The position numbers were made by a program, and so were the translations under genes. The notes below the pieces were generated by a model, which did no database searches, was not told where the DNA came from, and was given only the letters and a program-made list of their open reading frames with translations. Of a DNA stretch of 64,000 bases, positions 35,815 through 46,360 are shown piece after piece. Numbering within the stretch: position 1 is the first letter of the stretch; every line of letters starts with the position of its first letter. The stretch lies in contig CANTUZ010000024.1 of the NCBI GenBank assembly GCA_947846985.1, forward strand, positions 2,585,046 through 2,649,045, in the 5' to 3' direction. The stretch is from Fratercula arctica. Taxonomy: Eukaryota; Chordata; Aves; Charadriiformes; Alcidae.

Positions 35815-36380
35815 CAAAAAAAAACCAAAAAAAGTCCACAAACCACCCCCCCAACAAACAAAAAAAAACAAAAAAAAAACCCCAAAAAAACCAAAACAAA
35901 AAAACCAAAACAAAACAAAAAAAAAACAAAAAAACCACAAAAAAAAACAAAAAAACCCACAAAACCAAAAAAAAAACCAAACAAAAAAAAAACCCAAAAA
36001 AACCAAACAAACCCCCTCCAAAAAAACAAAAAAAAAAAAAACAAAAAAAAACCCCCAAAAACCAAACAAAAAAACCCAAAAAAACCCACAAACAAAAAAA
36101 ACCCCAAAAACACCCAAAAAACACCCAAAAAACACCCAAAAAAAAAAAACCAAAAAAAAAAAACCAAAAAAAGACCAAAAAAAGACCAAAAAAAGACCAA
36201 AAAAAGACCAAAAAAAGACCAAAAAAAGACCAAAAAAAGACCAAAAAAAGACCAAAAAAACCAAAAAAAAAAAAAACAAACCAAAAAAAAAACCCAACCC
36301 CCCCCCAAAAAAAAAAAAACCCAAAAAAAAACCCCAAAAAAAAACCCCAAAAAACCCAAAAAAACCCCAATCCCACCACC
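35815..36380. repeat. almost pure A/C low-complexity tract
   Basis: More than 500 bases composed of A and C on plus, with T and G nearly absent. It is built from CAAAA, CCCAAAAAA and CCAAAACAAAA units. Between about 36160 and 36255 it becomes a tandem array of an 11-bp unit ACCAAAAAAAG, about nine copies. A C-run (35767-35783) precedes it and a T-run plus (CTT)n follows. Long Lys/Pro frames on plus and Phe/Gly frames on minus are artefacts. Confidence 0.95.
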
Positions 36381-36479
36381 CTTTTTTTTTTTTTCCCCTC
36401 CTTCTTCTTCTTCTTCTTCCCCCCCCCCCCGCCTCTAATTTTCCCAAAGAACCCAGAGGCGTGAGCACTCCAGAGTCAA

Positions 36480-36735
36480 ATTTGCCCGGGACCCGCGTCC
36501 CCTAAGCAAGCAGGGCTCACTCGCCTTCCACAAACTCCCCAGCGCCAACAAAAGTCCCTTTCAAGCCCTTCCAGACGCAAGTCCTTCAGCTCAATTAGTC
36601 AGGCACACAGAGACACAAAAAAGCCCCCCATTCAGGCCAGCGGCTGGCGGTGGAGGACAAGGGCGAAGAAAGGCCCTTTCTCCCACGCTTTCACGGGGTG
36701 TCATAACACGCAGAAAGCCCTCTTACGGGGGGGAT
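36480..36735. promoter_or_regulatory. candidate regulatory element after the A/C tract
   Basis: Unique sequence with CAGCTCAATTAGTCAGGC, GGGTGTCATAACACGC and no homopolymers, sitting between the A/C tract and a 24-bp tandem repeat. A possible regulatory block on composition alone. Confidence 0.27.
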
Positions 36736-36866
36736 TATTGGAGATAAGAGCCCGGCGGAGGAGCCGCTGCAGAAGCCGGAGAAGGAAGGGAGGAGGGGGG
36801 AACGCACGGGTTTGGGAGGTTGCAGGTTCCCCCAGGTCGGAGGTGGGGTTGGAGGGGGGGGACACC

Positions 36867-36985
36867 ATCGCAAACCTTTTTTGGCTCCCCATCGCAAACC
36901 TTTTTTGGCTCCCCGTCGCAAACCTTTTTTGGCTCCCCGTCGCAAACCTTTTTTGGCTCCCCGTCGCAAACCTTTTGGGGTTTTT
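36867..36985. repeat. 24-bp tandem repeat, 4.5 copies
   Basis: Near-perfect copies of a unit starting (A/G)TCGCAAACC, followed by TTTTTTGGCTCCCC. The last copy runs into GGGG and T-rich DNA. A minus-strand frame reading KGLRRGAK repeats is due to the 24-base (8-codon) period. Confidence 0.95.
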
Positions 36986-37729
36986 TTTGGTTGGGTTTTT
37001 TTGGTTGGGTGGGTTGTTTTTTTTTTCTTTTTTTCTTTTTTTTTTTTTTTTTGGGCGGGAGGGGGGGGAGGGAATATAAATAAATCAAATCGCGATATTT
37101 CCCCCTCCGCCCCGGCGCGCGCACACGCGCAGAATAATCCCGCTTCTCCATGGCAACGTGCTCCGTGGACATCCCTCGCGCTGGAGGAGGGAGGCAACCT
37201 GCCTTTGCCCCAGCCTGGCCCTGGCGCCGGCAAAGGCCGAGGCCGAGGCCGCTTTTCCCTCCCGTCTGCTCCCAAAATAAGCGGTTGAAGTGGAGCAAAG
37301 AGCGGCGAGAAGGTGGCAGGGCCCCGCGGGAAAACTCTCCCTCCAGAAACCCACCCAACCCTGCCGCTGCTCCGGGAGAGACGGGTGGGTTTCGGATGAA
37401 GAAGAACTTTAGTTTTTTCCACGAGGAAAACAAAAAGAAAATAAAAAGGCTTGGGGAGGTTGGGGGTGGTGGTGCAGGGGGGTGTGTGTGTGTGTGTGTG
37501 TTTCTTCTTCCAAGCCAAAACAAAGGGGAAAAAGGGAGAAAATCCCCCTGGGAATGTGATTTTGCAGACAAACCCCAAAGCGGGGTGGTGGCCCTGGGAC
37601 ACCCGTCCTCGCGGTACCCATCCAGCGAAGCATCCTCAAACCTCCCCGCAGCCGGGGGGGGGTCAAACCTGCACACACACACCCCCGGCCAAGCCCCAGC
37701 AGGTAGAAAACACCTCTGGATACCGGCAG
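36986..37729. other. no gene seen
   Basis: T-rich run at 37017-37052, CpG-rich stretch at 37.09-37.35 kb and a (GT)10. Nothing recognised. Confidence 0.55.
37482..37501. repeat. (GT)10 microsatellite
   Basis: Perfect GT dinucleotide run. Confidence 0.95.
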
Positions 37730-38330
37730 CGCCCGGCAGGATTAATCAAAGTTCCCGAACGAATCGCGTGCCCAATTCCCTTGACCGATCCAAGTTATAT
37801 TCCTAATTCCCCACGGCTTCTCCAGTGACTCCCTGTGCGGCTGCACTTCCAGCTCTTTTCAAAGACATGCTCCCTCTCCCCAAACAGGGGCCACGCGCAG
37901 GCAAATTCAAAGCAAATATTAGAAAATTTAGGGGTTGTTTGGTTTGGGGTTTTTTATCCTCCTGCTCAGCCCTGCGCCGCCGCTGCGGGATGCCCCCGCT
38001 CCCGGCGCCGTCGAGGGGCGGGCGATAAGAACATCCAAGTTTAGCGACGTTTTACAAGGATCGGAGAGGGGATATAAACTCTCCAGCTCGGGGATGGAAA
38101 GCCGAGCAACTCTCTCGGAATACATTATCCCATAATTGTAGGGTTTCAAGCACTTTCCTCCCGAGCAGCTGGTGCCTGCTGATGCCAGAGGAAGGTTATT
38201 TGGCCCAGATGCGTCCCTGCCCGCTTCAGCCCGGGAATCCCTGAAACGCTCTGCTCTATGAAAGGCCGTAAAAGCTGAATATTTCGCTCTGACCTAAACC
38301 AGTCGGTATTTACTAAAAGGAAGGGATGAA
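37730..38330. promoter_or_regulatory. candidate regulatory region with TATA-like motif
   Basis: Unique block with GGATTAATCAAAG (37739 onward, TAATC and TCF-like), GATATAAAC (TATAAA 38073-38078), ACATTATCCCATAATTG and AAAGCTGAATATTTCGC. No downstream exon is recognised, so the TATA-like motif alone does not justify a promoter call. Confidence 0.3.
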
Positions 38331-40714
38331 AGAAAGCGGGTTCCTCGGGGAGAGCTCGCTCTCCTTTCCAAAGACGCGGATCTGGGGGAAACCCCGAAGC
38401 TCCCACACTGAACCAGGAAACCTTTCTTTTTTTCTTTTCTTTTCTTTTTTTTTTTTTTACACCTAAAGGGCTGAATTTTGAGCTGCCAGCAGGCGGGAAT
38501 CTGCTGAAGGTCACATCAAACCTGCTTCACCCGGACCCAAGCGACGCAAAGCCACGGGACGAGCCAACAGCCCCCAGGAGCCGCAGGCAGGGCGCGGGGC
38601 CGAGCCACCCCACCGGCGAAAACTCAACCTTTTCCATTCCCCACGCTCATTAATCAGCTTTTTTTTTTTTTTTTCTTTCCCCCCCCCCCCTTCCCAGAGC
38701 CTGCATTTCCTCCCTGTCCCACAGCAAGCTCCAATTCATGCCCTCCCCCTAAAATTCCACAGCAGGAGACCAGGGCATGGAACCCGGCAGATGCGCCCGA
38801 CGCGGATGCTCCCTCCTCCTGCCCCAGCCCCTGGCACTGCCCCGCTTTGTCCCTGCTCCGACACTACTAAAACCGGAATTAAAGTGATTTTTACACCCAG
38901 CCTGGGCTGCCAGAGCCGAGGCTCAGGCCGCGGCTGTCACCGCTGGGGGAGGATTACACAGTTTAGCTCTACGGTTACAGGCGCCGGGGCCAGGTCTGCT
39001 CCCAGCAGGATAAATCCCGGAGTTATTCGCCAGCACAAGACCATGATCCACTGATAACCGGAGCTGGATTCAACCAGGAGCACCCATCCGAGACCTCCCC
39101 GTTAGCCTGGCACGCCTTGGTACATGGGAACACACACACCCCCCCCCCCCCCAGGTCCTATCCCGGGATCCAGGGGTTCCCTCGCCACACCTGGCTCGGG
39201 GCTCCTGAGCCAAGACTTCTGCAAAACTAGCCACGGCCACCACAGCTTTGCCGGTGGCCAGATCCCGCTCCAAACCCACCGTCTCTCAGCCTTTCCCCCA
39301 ACGTCTCACGGCGGCGGGGGGGAAGGCAGCGAGCGGGGAGGTGTCGGGACTCACACGCACACGTCCCTTCCTATCTCCGTCCCCAAAAACCCCACAAGGC
39401 AAACCAGAAGGCGGCCCCAGGACTATTTTTAGCCCCCCCCCCCCCCCCCCCCCCCCGCTGGGAATGCTGTCAGAGGAGCCTGGGCCAGCAAAGCCTCCCG
39501 CGGTGACGGGGAAGCTGCCAGCGCGGGCGGCGAGCGCCGCGGCTCCGCTTTCACATCCCATCACCCCGGCGGCATCTCAGCCACCCGCCCGACGGCCGAG
39601 AGACCACAGAGCTCAGCATTTTCCCTTCCAGCCCTTCCTTCCCCCCCCCACCCCCTCTCCTCTCCCCGGGGACAGGGTTTGCGGGACACCCAGCACCACG
39701 TTCGCACCCTGGGGTGGGGGGGATTTGAAAAATCCCCTCTCCTTTTTGCTCCTGACCGGCACCGGACACCCCAAACCCATCGCAAGGTGATGGAAACCAC
39801 CCTACGTCGGCGACCAGACCCCCACGGCGGGGAAGCCACCCACAGCCCAGCTCCGGTCCGTGCCCCAAACTTGGGGGCGCGGAGCTCAACCGGTGAATTC
39901 CGAGCATCCCCCCCCCCCACCACCACTCCCCGCCCCGCGCCAAACCAAGGCCTGCGTTCCCACACACCCGCCACTTGCTGAAATGAAAGCAGGGCCTGAT
40001 CTGATCCCGATGGCGGCTTAGCGCGCCCACTCAGCCGCTTTATCATAATCCCGACATAAAAATCGCTCCCTTGAAAACGCTCCGGGGTTTCGAAGCCCCA
40101 ATTGTTTGAAAGAGGAAAGACTCCGCTCTCGCCACAAAGACCCCTCTCCCCTCCCAGCCCCGGTCCGGAGGCTTCAATAAGCGGGTTTGACCCCTGGAGG
40201 TAGAAATCTCATCGTTTTCCCAGAGATCACCCCCAAATCCAGCCTGACGGGGTGTCCCGCACCCCATATCGCATGGATCCCACGCCCCAAAACCAGCCGG
40301 GAGCGACACCGGGAGCGATCCGCCGCTGCCCGCCAGCCCTGCCTGGAGAGCATCTTTAAAACCATCCCGTCTCCCACGCCAATCCGGCTGCGAGCGCTTG
40401 GAGGAAGGAAATAAATCTATATATTTTTCAAAAATATACGGCTAGACAGACAGGTCCGTAGCGTATCCCCAGCATTCCTTTGTGGCGGCGGCGCCGTGCC
40501 ACACCTGCCCAGCCCACAGCGCGCCGGAGCGCGCGGGGCCCACGGGAGGGACATGCTGGGGAGGGAAAGGGGCGACTCGTGCTCTGCGGACACCTCGAAG
40601 GGCTTGAGCCATCAGGGCCTCCTTTTGTTTCCCATTTCAAATTCTAAAAGGCCAGCAGAAAATTCCTTCAGTCGGGAAATGCCTGGTTTCCTCCGCCGCA
40701 AAAATTTTTTTTAA

Positions 40715-40746
<32 letters not shown>

Positions 40747-41039
40747 ACTATTTTTCACAGTTTGGGGCTGAGCATTTGCTAACGTTATTTACGAAAAAAT
40801 AGAAACGTTTTGTCCTTCGCAAGGGAAAAAGTGGATTATCCCCTGGCAGCCTCGACCGGCGCGAGCGGTCCTGCGCGTTCGCCAGCCCCCCGACCCGCCG
40901 TGCCGGCCGCGGCGCGCAGAGGATGGCGAGCGGCGCGAAGGGGCTTTGGACACCACAACAAACTGCTCCGCTGCGTTTCCGCATCCCCGGCGTTACGCGT
41001 TAGAGCCAGGAGCTCAAGGCGACTCAGCCGCAAGCCCTT
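38331..41039. other. CpG-rich DNA with C-runs, no gene seen
   Basis: Long C-runs at 39143-39153 and 39433-39456. CpG islands at about 39.28-39.62 and 40.45-41.05 kb. T-rich runs at 38647-38665 and 40708-40739. No exon recognised. Confidence 0.5.
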
Positions 41040-41470
41040 TCCTAGAGGAAAGCCATAGATCGACTGAAATTAATAATTGTCGATAATTATATTTGGCTAC
41101 TTCTTCTCAATGACTCACCGAGCCATAGAAAAATTAGTATCGCATTTGCTCGTTGGTTTTTGTTTTGTTTTTCATTTTTTCCGCCAAACACACTGCTTCT
41201 AAGCATGAAAAAGAACGTGGAGGGCTAATCTCTCGATACAGAACGGGCACGCGTATCTCCTATTAACGTCTCCAGCGGTTATGTAGCCATAAGGGAGAGC
41301 GGAGCAGACAGTGCTGAGCGTTAACCAGTCAAATCAGAGTGTCCAAGCAAGCTTAAACGGCCACATGTAAGCTGCAATTTGGATCAACGTCACGCCAACA
41401 CACTGGGCTTTCTTACTGCTGGTGCACTGGTAGCAAATCGGGGGGGGGGAATGAATAAATCAGCTGTTTG
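41040..41470. promoter_or_regulatory. candidate regulatory element
   Basis: AT-rich unique block next to the 40.4-41.0 kb CpG island. It has GAAATTAATAATTGTCG and ATAATTATATTTGG, an AP-1/MAF-type site TGACTCA (41111-41117), CATAGAAAAATTAG and GCGTTAACC. Confidence 0.37.
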
Positions 41471-42489
41471 TCAGACTATTCCAGTCCGTGTTCCCAAAGG
41501 CCTTCGAGAACGCCCCACCGCCAGCCCCGTCGCTGGGAACGGTCGCCCACCGCAACAAAAAACCCAATTGAAAAGAAAATCTCCACCCGCGCGGAGAACG
41601 AGACGGTCTGAGGACCCACGGCGAAGCTCGCGGCGCCGAGAACCCCAGGGGAGCCAGCGAACGGGTGAAACTGGTTCCCATTCGCCCTGCCAGACCGGCA
41701 GCACCAAGGGATGGGTGAAGACCTGGAGATGCTTCAGCCCCACGGTGTCACCTTGTCCCCGAGCAGAACGGGGGGTTCACACCCATTTTAAAGGGTGCTT
41801 TTTGCAACGGGGAATGAGATGAACAAGCTCCAGAGAGCCGGATCGAGCATGATGGGCTTTAAACCCGTCCTCTCCATCACCGACCAGCGCGGGCACCTCC
41901 TGCCCCCGCATCTGGCCCACCACACGCGGGCTCCCTACGCTCCGGGTTGCTAAATTCCGAGTTTCGCCCTCATCCCAGTCCGCATCCCCCCCATTTCCTG
42001 CTCGTGCCTTTGTTATACCCAAGCAAGTGACACCATCAAACACCAACCTATGGCGGTGCCGCCTTGGCCCCGCACACACCAGGATTGGTCACCCAGGAAC
42101 ACCAAAAGCTGATCACACAGCGTCGCTTCCAGCCCCTGATTGGCCAAAAGGCGCTTTTTTTCTCCCCCTTGAACGAAGCCACCGGCCAATGGTGGATGGC
42201 ACATGGCAGCTCACCAGTGCTCACCCAGCAATAAAAGTCCCTCTTCCCCGGGCGAGCCACCGCACCCCTTCGCACGAGGACTTACGGGCCACCGCTCAAC
42301 GCTGGCGTCCGCCCACAGACACATCCCAGCCCACGAGACTGGTGGGCGCCGGCTCGACCGGCAACCGTTCTCCTCCCGCCTCGATCTGCCTGGGAGGGAG
42401 GAAGGAGAAGAGCCCCATGCGATGACATCCTGATGCCACCAAAGCCAAGGGTGTCCACCTTCATTCCATAAGAGGCTCGGAGTGCGAGC
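41471..42489. other. no gene seen
   Basis: CpG-rich at 41.48-41.70 kb. Unique GC-rich DNA leads into the 42.5 kb minisatellite, whose open frames extend into this region by chance. Confidence 0.55.
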
Positions 42490-42932
42490 ATCCATGGAGG
42501 ATGCTCTCCTCCCTTCCATGGGCCAACTCTCTCCCCTTCCATAGAGGATGTTCTCTCCCCTCTTCCATGAAGGATGCTCTCCTCCCTTCCATGGACCAAG
42601 CTCTCTCCCCTCTTCCATGGAGGATGCTCTCCTCCCTTCCATGGACCAAGCTCTCTCCCCTTCCATGGACCAAGCTCTCTCCTCCCTTCCATGGACCAAG
42701 CTCTCTCCTCCCTTCCATGGACCAAGCTCTCTCCTCCCTTCCATGGAGGATGTTCTCTCCCCTCTTCCATGGAGGATGCTCTCCTCCCTTCCATGGACCA
42801 AGCTCTCTCCTCCCTTCCATGGACAAAGATCTCTCCCCTCTTCCATGGAGGATGCTCTCTCCCCTCTTCCATGGAGGATGCTCTCTCCCCTCTTCCATGG
42901 ACCAAGCTCTCTCCCCTTCCAAGGGCCAAGGC
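42490..42932. repeat. minisatellite, ~26-28 bp units
   Basis: About 16 units alternate between types. One reads CTTCCATGGACCAAGCTCTC; the other has TTCCATGGAGGATGCTCTC. They are joined by TCCCCTC or CTCCC linkers. Every unit has an NcoI-type CCATGG palindrome. Open frames across it in all directions are period artefacts. Confidence 0.95.
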
Positions 42933-43559
42933 TCAGATGTTTTCTGGAGCTTGTTCTCTGTTGCCCTGCCCTCCGCAATGTCCCCCTGCAGCTGGGGACA
43001 GGCCACCAAAGCGGCACTTTGTGCTCGCCCAAGGCAACAGAGAAGAGGGAATAAAAGACCTTGGAAAAAACTTCCCTATGCCCCTGCCGCCACCGCCGCG
43101 GGCTTGAGGAGCAGCGCCAGGAACAATAGCAGCGCCCAGGTGAACCCCGAAGGGAAGGCGGGAAGGAGGTTTTCCTGAAGCTTTCCCCTCGCAGATCGTT
43201 CCGGGGAGTTAACACGTGCACTAAATTACACGGAATTACAGGGCCAGGGGTGAGGGAGGAAAAAAATATCTTGTTTATTAATTTAAAGTAATCATATGAG
43301 CAGGAGAAATCTTTCACGTTGCACCCAGAACTACAGCCTTTCCCTGGATGAGGTACCAGGGATAGTTTCTTCCGCCCTTTTTTTTTTTTCTTTTCTTTTT
43401 TTTTCCCCCTCCCTCCACCCTTTTTTTTTTTTTTTTGGTTTTTTTTTTTTTTTTTTAAATAAATCCTGATGAGCACACGAGCGAAACGAGCGGGTCCAGC
43501 ACAGGTCGAAAGTCAGCTCTTTTCCTACATCTCCCACAAGGTTTTCACAAAGTTGCAAT
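42933..43559. other. no gene seen
   Basis: Unique DNA with an AT-rich part (43190-43320: GTGCACTAAATTACACGG, TTTATTAATTTAAAG) and pyrimidine/T runs (43379-43456). Confidence 0.5.
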
Positions 43560-44260
43560 GCTAGAAATGCTCCTTTCCAAAATTAGTTCAGCTGCTGCCA
43601 CCCGTATTTGTTCTTTATTATTACGAAATATATATATTTTTTTTTTTTTCCCCCTTGGAATCCCCATTCTGAGATAATGAATAGCCTTAATCCAGCACAA
43701 GATCTTTGCGTTCTTCTAAGCAACATCAAGACACCTGTCCAAATAGGTCGCTGCATTTTGCGGGTGGCGGCTAAGGCAACCAGTCTAACCATTAAGAGCG
43801 AGTGGGAAGCACCCAGTTCACCTCCTTGACCCAAAATTCCCTTCAATAGTAGAGTAGGTTAAAAAAAAAAGAAAAATAAAAAATCAAATCTCGGTTTCCA
43901 TAAGGAAGAGGTTGACATATAATCCAGTGAAAGGGGGAAGGATGAATTTGCAGAGAGAATAAATTCGGCAAAATCAAGTTCCCCAATTAGTCTCGCGCGG
44001 TTTCACACCCAAGTTAGATGTATGTTTTTGGTATTTTTTTTTTTTTGTAAATCCCCCGCTCTTGGAATCTTGAGTCAGTTCAAAGGAATGTTCACAGGCA
44101 AAGGGTTAAAAGAAGAAAGCAAGCGTTTGGATAGAGGTGCTAGGGAAGAAAAACAAAGAAAACTGCAAGAAACCATTTTCCAAATCACCATAGCCTTCTT
44201 TCTAATCCTGATATCAAGTTATAGCTGTCAGGGAAGAAAATTGAACATGTAACAGATAGG
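43560..44260. promoter_or_regulatory. candidate regulatory block 0.6-1.3 kb beyond mir-9-1
   Basis: AT-rich unique sequence with TTAGT, TAATCC and ATTA cores (43670-43800), interrupted by short poly(T)/poly(A) runs near 43630 and 43860. A 76-codon plus-strand frame at 44022-44252 has no recognisable domain and I do not call it. An ATATAT run at 43627-43636 is low complexity. Confidence 0.33.
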
Positions 44261-44324
44261 AAGGAGGGGGGAAAAAAAAAAGAGCAAAAAAAAAAAAAGA
44301 AAAAGAAAAGGAATCCAGTGCTCG

Positions 44325-44640
44325 TATTTGCAAAACAAGCATTAATAAACATTGCTCTGTTGCTGCTTTATTAAACAGATAATCCAACACCGTAATCTGT
44401 ATTGATTTATGGATTCTCTGATGCTATACGACTGGTTACGCAATGAAAGTTCATCCTTGATCTGTAGTCTGTGTCCTGGACTTAACTAATTCATAATCTG
44501 ATGGGAAGTTTTACTTTGTTAATTCAATTACAGTTAACAGCCGAGGAGAGAGCGGCAACATCCTCGTCTTTCTCAAGACAGACGTTTTCTTCACATGCAC
44601 AGAATCAGAAAACTCTTTCTTAAAATCAAAGGAGGCAAAT
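44325..44640. promoter_or_regulatory. candidate regulatory element downstream of mir-9-1
   Basis: An AT-rich, unique, non-repetitive block just past the hairpin. It includes a C/EBP- or PAR-bZIP-type site TTACGCAAT (44436-44444), GATAATCC, several TAAT/ATTA homeodomain cores and a GTTAACAG motif near 44535. Its composition contrasts sharply with the surrounding GC-rich DNA. Conservation is inferred, not measured. Confidence 0.42.
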
Positions 44641-44878
44641 ATGTTCTTTTTTTTTAAAAAAAAAAAAAAAAAATCCTACCTCGGGTTTTAATTCCAGTCT
44701 CAAAAAGTTGTCTTTTTTCCCCCAGTTTTTTTTTTTTCCGCCTCTCATTTCCTTTCTCTTCCTTTTTTTTTTTTCCTCCATTTCTTTTTTTTTTTTTTTT
44801 CCTCTTTTCCTCCTCTTCCTTTTGATGAATTTCCTTTCTTCTCCACATCCTCCTCAGGCGTGTAATGGGGTTATTTTT

Positions 44879-44900
44879 ACTTTCGGTTATCTAGCTTTAT
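44879..44900 (-). ncRNA. MIR9-1: mature miR-9-3p (miR-9*)
   Basis: The 22 bases on the minus strand match canonical miR-9-3p, from AUAAAGCU to CCGAAAGU. Both arms of mir-9 are known to be functional in vertebrate neurons, so an intact star strand is expected. Confidence 0.96.
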
Positions 44901-44916
44901 GAAGAATTGACACCAC

Positions 44917-44939
44917 TCATACAGCTAGATAACCAAAGA
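44917..44939 (-). ncRNA. MIR9-1: mature miR-9-5p
   Basis: The 23 bases on the minus strand match the canonical miR-9-5p at every position, from UCUUUGG at the 5' end to GUAUGA at the 3' end. This is the dominant guide strand. It lies on the 5' arm and pairs with the 3p arm with the usual two-base offset. Confidence 0.97.
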
Positions 44940-45029
44940 TAACAACCAACCCCTGAAGTCTACAGCATTAGCAGGAAAAAGCCAACCTCTTCTTCTCCAG
45001 GGGGGTCGGGGGGCTTTTAAGGAAGGAAC

Positions 45030-45470
45030 GAGGGAGGAAAACGAATAAAAAGAGATGCAAATATTAGCAGCCAGATCCATAATATCCGCACACAGCTACA
45101 TCCCTGGCCCTGTTCCTGCCACCCAGGGCAAAGCTCTCCTGAGCATCAATGGGACGGGCAGGATCAGGCCCCTCGCCAAAGACAATTTTGGAGCAGAATT
45201 TTCAGGATAAGCGCACCAGGAGCAGCCTATTTTCTGCCGGGGTTAAATTTGTTTCATTTGCAAACCAAATGATATTCTGCAGGTGCCGAGAATTAAGCCC
45301 CGCATTATTTTTAATAACTATCAAATTAATGCATTCAAACTGGTAATAATCAAAGCAAATATAATTTGCGCCCGCAACTTAAAATATGCATAAAAGACCA
45401 AAAGGACATTTCCCCACCCATAAATGCATTTAAGGCTCTCTAAACAAAATGACTGCGAAAAAAAAAAAAA
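45030..45470. promoter_or_regulatory. candidate regulatory element between promoter and mir-9-1 hairpin
   Basis: An AT-rich unique block holding a perfect POU octamer ATGCAAAT (45055-45062). It also has a perfect inverted repeat CATTTG-CAAAC-CAAATG (45255-45271) formed by two E-box-like arms, plus many ATTA/TAAT cores between 45300 and 45440. A poly(A) run (about 45458-45474) closes it. In a minus-strand primary transcript it would be intronic. Neural POU and bHLH factors are plausible binders. Confidence 0.42.
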
Positions 45471-45654
45471 AAAACAACCCTGCCGGGTAAAATAAATAAT
45501 AACTTGTGATGCTTTGGATTCAGCCAAGATCTGGGGGAACAGAAGCGATGAATAAACACAGAAAACACAGAGGAAATGATGAAAGGGAGGGAAGAAGGAA
45601 GGGAGCGACTCCCGCTCGCGGCTCAGGACCCCGGCCCTGCGCGCAGGGACCGCG

Positions 45655-46110
45655 CACCCCGGGCAGGGACCCGCATCCCTCCTCTTCTGCCGGGGGGGGG
45701 ACCCGCAGCTTCCTCCGGCGGGGCCCCGCATCCCTCTTCTTCTGAGGGGGGTGGGGGGACCTGCCGCTTTCTCCGGCGGGGCCCCGCATCCCTCGCCTGC
45801 CTTTCCCCGCATCCCCCCCGTCCTTTCTTCTTTCGCGGAGAACCCGCATCCCTCCATCCTTCCTTCGGGGGCTCTGCATCCCTCCATCCTCCCTTCCTCC
45901 GGGTGGGGGACACACACACGCACCTGCATCCCTCTCCTCCTTCCTCGGGGTGACCTGCGTCCCTCCACCCTTCCTTCCTCCGGGGAGGAACCCGCATCCC
46001 TCCACCCTTCCTCCCCTTCAGGGCAAGCCGCATCCCTCCATTCTTCAGGGGAGGAACCCGCATCCCTCTCCTTCCTCCGGGAGCCCCGCGTCCCTCCCTC
46101 CTGCCTCCAC
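45655..46110. repeat. degenerate minisatellite with core GCATCCCTCC
   Basis: The core CCGCATCCCTCC, or a close variant such as GCGTCCCTCC, recurs about a dozen times at irregular spacing of roughly 25-55 bases. The cores are separated by pyrimidine-rich or GGGG-containing spacers. The array lies between the candidate promoter and the hairpin, so it would be inside the first intron of a minus-strand primary transcript. Long frames through it are caused by the lack of stops in the repeat. Confidence 0.65.
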
Positions 46111-46140
46111 CTGCCTCCCTCCCTTCGCCAAAGGGGCTCC

Positions 46141-46187
46141 TCCATCCATCCATCCATCCATCCATCCATCCATCCATCCATCCATCC
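46141..46187. repeat. (ATCC)n microsatellite
   Basis: About 11 uninterrupted CATC tetranucleotides, followed by a few CCTC units. It lies in the promoter-proximal repeat cluster. Confidence 0.95.
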
Positions 46188-46360
46188 CTCCCTCCTCCTT
46201 CACCTGCATCCCTCCTTCCTCCGGGCCGCCACCTCCACGCTGCGGGGATGCTCGGAGCCCCCGCTCCTCCGAAACGCCCCCCCCCCCCCCCCCACCCCCC
46301 ACCCCGCACAGCGCTTCTCCCGCGGAGCGGAGCACGGCGGGGCCGGGGTCCGCCGCTCGG

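Larger units (their letters stand above)
44866..44953 (-). ncRNA. MIR9-1: microRNA precursor mir-9-1
   Basis: Read on the minus strand, this is the miR-9 stem-loop. The 5' arm carries intact miR-9-5p (seed CUUUGGU) and the 3' arm intact miR-9-3p (seed UAAAGCU), joined by a 16-nt loop. The outer stem pairs GGGGTTGGTTGTTATC with GTAAAAATAACCCC. That outer stem and the loop start GUGGUGU are those of mir-9-1; as I recall them, mir-9-2 and mir-9-3 differ in stem and loop. miR-9-5p represses HES1, NR2E1 and REST mRNAs in vertebrate neural progenitors, and miR-9-3p targets CoREST and BAF53a. Drosha cuts the primary transcript in the nucleus and Dicer cuts the precursor in the cytoplasm. AT-rich candidate elements lie on both sides, and a CpG-island promoter is about 1.6 kb upstream on the same strand. 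The complementary strand also folds, but its arms do not give the canonical mature sequences. Confidence 0.97.

Noticed and set aside
35572..36505. Long Lys/Pro frames (plus) and Phe/Gly frames (minus) of 195-298 codons
   Set aside because: Products of the A/C low-complexity tract. All frames on a strand are open at once.
36691..37682. Minus-strand 303- and 315-codon frames with KGLRRGAK-type repeats
   Set aside because: The 24-bp tandem repeat equals eight codons. The rest is A-rich polylysine and unrelated GC-rich DNA.
34930..41325. REST/NRSF (RE1) sites that would fit a neural microRNA
   Set aside because: Partial matches such as CTCAGCACTGGAC (34937) and CAGTGCTGAG (41309) lack the second half-site. 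No full RE1 was found by eye.
42211..43476. 421-codon minus-strand frame with repeated HGREES-like motifs
   Set aside because: Generated by the 26-28 bp minisatellite and extended through poly(A/T) DNA.
44866..44953. An antisense mir-9 hairpin on the plus strand
   Set aside because: The complement also folds, but the canonical mature sequences are read only from minus.
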